This document shows, in pieces, positions 57,945 to 64,000 of a DNA stretch of 64,000 nt; within the stretch, counting starts at the first letter, position 1; each line of letters starts with the position of its first letter. Source of the stretch: Zarea fungicola (lineage: Eukaryota; Ascomycota; Sordariomycetes; Hypocreales; Cordycipitaceae); the NCBI GenBank assembly GCA_900169235.1, contig FWCC01000232.1, positions 1 through 64,000 of the forward strand, given 5' to 3'. The notes under the pieces were generated by a model. The model saw nothing but the letters and a program-made list of their open reading frames with translations. It was not told the DNA's origin and did no database searches. A program made the translations under genes and the position numbers.

Positions 57945-59740
57945 GAGATGCGATTTTCCGTCTTCAGGATACTCGGTTGGGATGTGGAACGGCCACTACA
58001 CGCAAGTCTTGAGTTACCACAACTCCGCGGGTGCAGTTTTGTGCACGTTCGTTTTGCGTCGCACTGCAGCGCAACGATGCAGTATACCGGCGGAGGATTG
58101 CGGGGGCGATGGCTTCTATGAATAGATGGCTTGTGTCAGGGTACTGCTTTTCACGTAATTCACAGAGATTTATCGCAGTATTAAACAATAAACAGATCGA
58201 AATGGTCAAAGTCTGGGCAAGTCTGAGAAGGCTTGCTAACTTTTGCCGGCGCCTTCTGTTGGGCGAGTCTCGACGAGGGGCAGGGAATGTGGGATGGAAG
58301 CTGAGAGCTGGCAGGCAGCAGCCAGCATATGTTTGAGGGAATTCGTAATAATGGAAGCTGTAAGCGGCCAAGGCTTTGCATCAAAAGCCACCACGCTTGG
58401 CTTGCAGATGTATTGCCGAGAGAGATGTGGTTCAGCAGATTTGAAGCAGGTGCAGAGAGAGACTAGTGCGCAGTTTCTTTGTGACAGATACACAAAATTT
58501 GGAAAAGAGAAGGGCTACTTCAGTCTCTTTATGTAATGGCTTGTTTCTGCAAATTGTCTAGTATTTGGCGGCCTCAACTACGCTTTTTGGCATAGAAGCT
58601 GCTGGTTGGGCATCAAGAAGCACAGCGGAGCGATACGAAGTCGAAAATGGCGTTTCTCATTAACAAGGATCAATTGAGGATTAGCAAGTGATCTATTCCA
58701 GACCAGAAGGCAGATGGCACTCAGTCGGTAGTCACATCCGCTAGACCGCTTCCAGGCTTCCAGGCTTCCAAGGCTGTGTTGCGGAGCAAGGCAAAGGCTA
58801 TGCCGGTACTTGATAGTATTGACCTGCCTCTTTCGAAATAGCTCGATTGCAGGTAATCGGTAAAGTGTCCGTGTGTTGATGAGCCTGCAAGAAAATGCAC
58901 TGTCAAGGTGGAGGCTTGAGTGACGTGGCCGGCGTTCGGTAGGCTACAGGGCAGGTTTGGCCTGGAGCTGCAATCATGCAGCGGAGGAACTGTGTGCTTG
59001 TGCAAGTAATTATGTTTCACATGGTTGTCGAGGGATGTGGGTGACCATTGGGCAGCATTGTTAAAGTGGTGGAGTGGAAGGCTGGAGAGGCTGCGTCGAG
59101 ACATGCAGCACCATGGGTCTGAGAGGCGGACGAACAACGCAAACTTGAATTTTCATGCAAGTGAGGCTGCCACTGCTCCACCCACTTACGCCCTTTCTCG
59201 CTGAACTTTTACAGCCCAGGAAGCCTCCCCCGGGCAGGTCAGTCTCAGCCCAGCTGTCGAGGGCCGTTCCAGATTCTCAACCTTGTGAGAAATCAGGGAA
59301 TGAGGTTACACCAAAATATGCCCGGGCGTCAACTCACAGCGGGCTATCATACAGTTGAGTAGCTCGCTAGCGAAACAAATTCACTCACATCGGTTCCCTC
59401 ACAACAAGAGGAAATGGCTATATGCGCTGATCACGGACGTATAGGGCCACGGATTAACATCCAAAAGAGCACGGTAAACAAATTAAACAAAGAATTAAAT
59501 ACAGAAAATACAAAAGAAAAAGAGAATACAAACAAACAGATTTGAAAGACAAGACACCCATTCTCTTCGCTAACGGAACCATTCCAAAAAAAAATCTTTA
59601 CTCACCCACCTGCCCAGTGACGGGCACAGTGTGTTTGTCCATTTCGTGCCCTCACTGCCACTAGAGCTTCGCCACAAGGCGCCCGGTCCATCGTGACTCC
59701 GAGCCTAGTTGCCTTCTTTCTAATGTGTAGTAAGGCTGTG
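57945..59740. other. Intergenic, 1.8 kb
   Basis: Upstream of the kinase gene. Minus-strand frames at 57964-58371 and 58721-59137 have no recognisable features or splice partners. A short triplicate of CTTCCAGG lies near 58748-58772. Confidence 0.4.
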
Positions 59741-61994
59741 TTATGCAGCAGGGCTGGTAGGCTGACAGGCGTCGTCACCGTCCTTCTCCGAGAGCGGCTG
59801 GTCCAATGCGGTCGACTTTGTTCTTCCCCCTCGCCGCGCAGCAAAGCGGTAGATTGCCCATGTAGCAAGCGTAATGAGCATCAGCGGAAGTGACAAGGCC
59901 AGGAAGAGCCAGAGCGCCGACTTGTGCACGCCCCAGTTCCCCATGCGACCGTTCTCGGCGTCGTACCCGTCACCGTCAAACTTGAGGATACCGCTGCTGA
60001 AAAACGTCTGCCAGGGCATTAGAGACAGAGACGCGCAGGCTGCGCTGACAAGTAACAACAGGCCATAGCTTACTGCTACAAAGGTACAAGGCAAGAGTAC
60101 CAGAGTGAAGAATGTGATGATTCCCATTGCCACCGTCTCTTGCTCCGTCCTTGCAGCAATATCGTGCATCTTGGAAGTCAAGTCTCCCATCTGTAATGTC
60201 GACAAGTTGGCCGACTTCATGAGATTCTCCGACACCCGCATACCCGTGTATTGCAGAATTCCGCTAAACTGAAGGTTTTCAAAACCCTAGTTAGTCTCCC
60301 GCCATTTTTTAGACTACATCTCGCTGAACATACTAGAGCTTTATCCTTTTCCACGCGGCATGAAACAGTGCTCAGCCGTGTCTGGTGGTTGTCCAGGTCT
60401 CCCTCCATGGTTAGTATCTGTCGATCAAAGTCGATCAGGTCGCCACTGCAAGATTGAACGTCGAAAAAGCCGCCCAAACCACTCGATTTCCCCAGGGCCA
60501 AATACTTGAGACGAATCTCGCTGAGGACCCTCTTATTTTGTTTAACAATCATTAATGCATTGTCCGCCTTTGTGCCGAGGGTGTGAAGCCTCTGCAGATC
60601 CTTATGCAGGAACGTATTTGTGATAGACGGCCGGGCGGGTTCGTCACCGCCCGTTCCGTTTACTTTGACGTTGCCCGACACTCCCTGCGGGGCCTTCTCG
60701 GCATCCCCGCGCCGTGAACTAATTGTCAAAAAAGACGTTACTCTGGAGAGGTTGCTCAGAACTCTGGTAATGCCACTAATTACTCCTGGAAGCTTGGGAT
60801 CTGTCATTCGTGGCGATTCGGTGGCTTTCCTTTCAAGGCAGTTTGCACATTGTATGGTTAGCTCGCTTTCCCGGCTCTCAGTCTCTCGCCTAATGAGCTT
60901 GTCGATGGGACTGCCCGCCGAAATGGCAGATAGCCTTTCAGCACTGCGCTCCAGCTCGGTAATAAAGTCGTCCCAATAGAGAGTACACCACTCGAAGAGC
61001 TGCAGCTGAACGCGCAGGGAAGCCCGGAACGCGGTAGTTGGCGTTCGAGTCTCGCCACCCGCTAGCTCATTTGAAAGCCCGCCGTTCGGGGAGCATAGTA
61101 GCTTCTGAATGGCATCGTTTCCCTTTACTATTATCCACAGCGACTTTCCAGTCGTAATGTCAAAGGAATGGTACACAGTGACGTGGCGAATCGGCCACTT
61201 GTAGCCGTTGGAGCTCTCTGCTTCCTCCAGTCCCAATATGTTGAAGGCGTGCTGGATAAGTGATCCGGAGCGTTTGAGATGAGGTATGCCGGGGTTGTTG
61301 TGGTATTTGCCAATGTAGTCTTCGTGTCGTACTTTGGTGACACTAAGGTTGTTCTCAGTGGTTTTGAACTCGTAGCAAAAGTCCAGAAAAGAGGGCATAA
61401 CCTGATGGTAAGTTAAAAGGTAAGTAAACTGCTCGACGGAGCAGCGCATGGGACCTCGAGAACTCAATGTTTGCAAAAATCTAGACAGAATCAGCCAGAT
61501 GTTAGTAATAGCATGGTAACCCCAACTCCAATAGCACAGATAATCTAAAAATGTAGGAAAGAGAGCAGAAAAAATAAAACAGTGTAGCTTGTGGGCAAGG
61601 GTGGGATGCATACACAAATCTGCATCGTGGGAATGATGTCTGTTTTTCCAAATATGCTTTAACCGCGTCCTTATTACTGCTCAACTGAGTTGAGTGGAAT
61701 TCTGTGTCCAGATGTTAACGCAACTTTCTCCCTCTCGCCCAACATTCATCTGGAAGGCGACTACTATGAAGATGTTCTCGTACCCGAAGCTTCTTCTGTC
61801 AAGTCCCACAGGATGAACTTTTGCCTTGTGCTATTAAACAGCCGGCATCCTCGCGCATCAAACAGACTTTCGTTGTAATTCTGCAGAGCTCGCGGAAGCT
61901 TTTGTGTGCGTATCAAACTCAGGGGGTAAGTAGCCGCTTTCTCACAGGCAGCGTTGAAGAGCTGCCTGCTACGCTCCTCTGTTACCTCGGCCAT
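59741..61994 (-). CDS. CorA-like Mg2+ transporter-type membrane protein
   Basis: Five exons, 61994-61784, 61701-61614, 61480-60334, 60268-60074, 60007-59741, give 635 residues. The N-terminal 200 residues match the pattern of fungal CorA-like/HET-associated proteins (VFLQTLSSRGPM, LLTYHQVMPSFLDFCYEF). A long, probably disordered insert (about 270-370) is followed by helices ending TEQETVAMGIITFFTLVLLPCTFVA, the first of two membrane segments; the second is ALWLFLALSLPLMLITL near 590-606, before a charged cytosolic tail. The GMN motif of true CorA channels is absent; instead the hairpin reads FDGDGYDAENGRMGNWG. Function unknown; probably not part of the cluster. Confidence 0.78.
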
Positions 61995-64000
61995 TAGTAC
62001 TTGTCGCTACCTGCTTCGTTCCAGGGCAATGGCGTTTGATTCTATAGGTCTGCGTGGAAGATGGGATTATAAAAATGAAATGCAAGATGGAATGTATCTG
62101 TGATTTTGGGCGACTACGGCATAAGCTGTATCTGTCGGCGATGGTGCTTATATAGTTCTCTCAACTTTACACCGGCTTGCCCAGTGCGCAACATAACTAG
62201 TTACTTGATTCCGGGTCCAGCGTCGTACATGCGTAAAACAAGGCTGCTCCCTAAAACACACTCTCAGCTGCGCCGTGTTGCACGCCTTTTTTCAGGCGGC
62301 GAGTCACATTTACAAGGTCATTCAAAGTAAGGCGGAAGGGGCGAAAATTGAAATTGATGTGTCTTACAGAGGCCTCGCGGTGGCCAAATTACTCAATCTG
62401 CACACCTGAGTCTGTAGCCGCCCTTTGGTAGAATTACACGAGGATCAGCAACTTTTTCTCAGTACTATGCGCGTGAAGGGCTATGTTTAGTTTTTTATAA
62501 GCCGCCACTGTAATCATTTTGTGCCGTTGCCACGCTACGTGCCTAACTGCCCGCCGTCCACCCGTTGAGAGCACCTTGGTGGCCTCGTTGCGTTTGGCTC
62601 GCCCTCACTTCTTTCCCAACCATTTGAATTTCCGGGCAAATAATGCATGCCTTCTTATTCTGGCACATATCTAACATTGTCAAAAATGTACTGGCACTCG
62701 TCCTGTATCCGGTCGTATGACTTGGATCAGCATCTTCTACATTACAAAGGCAGAATACTAGAGAAAAAAAAAGAAACCCAAAACTTGCGCCTGATACGTG
62801 AGGTATTACTCCGCTTACCTTGGTTAGTTTACGTGGAAGTTCCATTCGAAACTTGTTGTCATTGGGGGGCTATTCAATACGTCGCCGCCATCGTTAGCCT
62901 CAGCGCGTGTCAGATATTGGATTACGAGAGAACTAACAAAGACTCTGACATTTCCAGGTTGCTCTGGGAAAACTGTATCTTTCAGGTGATTGCGCAGATC
63001 CTCGAGAATCAGGTTGTACGAGTTTATAAAATCCTCCACGAGCTTGGCCATTTTGGGGAGTTTGTCTTTGCTGTTTGTTTTTACACTTCAGTTTCTCATC
63101 GGGTAGCGCGTCAAGCTGATGGCTGGGAGAAATGGCAAAATGGAAAAAGGCTTTCAAGGATCGCGCATCATGCGTAAATAAAACATCAAGCTCTCGTGAC
63201 ACCCTCCATTCAGCGCAGAGTTTAGGATACCGCATAAACAGGGCATATCTCAACACCCCGCGCAGCAGCTGAGACGGGCATTGTGACTACGGTTGGCAAA
63301 GACGCTGCATGCATGCGCTGCCAACCACTTCACCACCACCATCCAAAGCATTGATTCGCCATGCAGCCAGCCCACCGCCCCAAGACGCAGCATATTGGGC
63401 AGTTGCGTGTTTTTTTTATGCAGACTCTTCATCACAGTATGCCTCGGGCGAGGATCAAATGGATCAAATGTCGTGCCAGTGCAGTGACAAAAGGCAAGAT
63501 ATGTATTTATCAAGTTCCAGACAAGGAACACGCGACCCGCGATCCAAGTTTAGTTAGTTATTGCACGATGCCCTAGTTCCAGTCCGGCAAGGGGGCATCT
63601 CGGCCGTTCCCTCGCTCCCGCAATTGTGTCGTGCAGATCTTAGCGCAGCCACTGGATGCCTTGGACGCCTTTTTTTTTGTTTTTCCGCTCCCTGTCGCCC
63701 TACTTTCGTCAAGAATCGTGGCAAGACACTTTGGTCTCGTCCCATAGCTACGCCGGAATCGTAGAAAGGCGTCCATCTTGGTCATTCCCCGCTCTTCAGC
63801 TGCCTGCATGAGCGGGATAACATGTCCGGGGCGGCGACTTGTCCGCGGACCGAGCATGCAATTCATGCGGACCACAACTCCGCAATGTGAGCTAGGCTTC
63901 CAGGCAGTGTTGCGAGGAATACTGCCTTGGAGTGTGGAATGTTTCAGGGTATCAATCCGCGGCCCTCAGCCAACTGTTGAGACTTGGTAGCTGCGGGCTC
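61995..64000. other. Right edge, no gene supported
   Basis: Several short open frames. One on the minus strand, 62824-63051 (75 codons, starting MAKLVEDFINSYN), looks protein-like and helical but I find no convincing exon partners and do not call it. The frame 62647-63177 on the plus strand is largely its antisense. Confidence 0.35.

Noticed and set aside
62647..63177. 176-codon plus-strand frame near the right edge
   Set aside because: No domain, and its antisense frame looks at least as protein-like; neither is well supported.
1..64000. PKS, NRPS, CRISPR array, rRNA, prophage
   Set aside because: No ketosynthase, adenylation domain, spaced repeats, rRNA or phage genes seen anywhere in the window.

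Overview
The window looks like a chromosomal segment of a filamentous ascomycete, probably a Sordariomycete and perhaps Hypocreales (class by gene style only, so low certainty). The evidence is intron-rich genes with short introns (about 50-150 nt, GT-AG with occasional GC-AG), a Zn2Cys6 regulator with an AflR-like tail, fungal-type ABCC transporter and P450 families, and no bacterial signals such as ribosome binding sites or operons.

Positions 461-52041 hold what I read as one diterpenoid biosynthetic gene cluster. It has a single-domain class I terpene cyclase (2923-4460), a GGPP synthase (28426-30110) and seven cytochrome P450s (461-2240, 19493-21146, 26181-28076, 36380-38496, 38930-40864, 47906-49650, 50107-52041). 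It also has an Fe(II)/2-oxoglutarate dioxygenase (16993-18301), an HXXXD acyltransferase (5326-6891), a UDP-sugar glycosyltransferase (21696-23370), an FkbM-type methyltransferase (46673-47452), an ornithine-aminotransferase-like class III aminotransferase (34138-35753) and a small NTF2/SnoaL-like protein (31423-32067). A Sec14/CRAL-TRIO protein (23577-24927), an ABCC exporter (41357-45908) and the Zn2Cys6 regulator (13942-15486) complete it. A small ABM-domain gene with three tiny exons (52565-53020) sits at the right edge. No PKS, NRPS or chimeric prenyltransferase-cyclase is present.

The logic I infer: GGPP synthase supplies GGPP, the cyclase makes the hydrocarbon skeleton, and the P450s and dioxygenase oxidise it heavily. 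The NTF2-like protein may steer a rearrangement or cyclisation. Aminotransferase, acyltransferase, methyltransferase and glycosyltransferase decorate it, and the ABCC pump exports it. The set partly recalls sordarin-type pathways (single-domain cyclase, GGPP synthase, several P450s, glycosyltransferase, NTF2-like pericyclase), but the aminotransferase, dioxygenase and Sec14 protein do not fit any pathway I can name, so the product is unassigned.

Layout: 0.5-6.9 kb is P450, cyclase and acyltransferase; 6.9-13.9 kb is a gene-poor stretch with short repeats; 13.9-40.9 kb is regulator, tailoring genes and GGPP synthase; 41.4-52 kb is exporter, methyltransferase and two P450s. Four gene pairs are divergent and share promoters. 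A truncated copy of the transporter's N-terminus lies at 30605-31003. Beyond 53 kb the content changes to a protein kinase-vWA fusion (54983-57944) and a CorA-like membrane protein (59741-61994), probably outside the cluster. Exon boundaries below were placed by hand from splice signals and reading frame.
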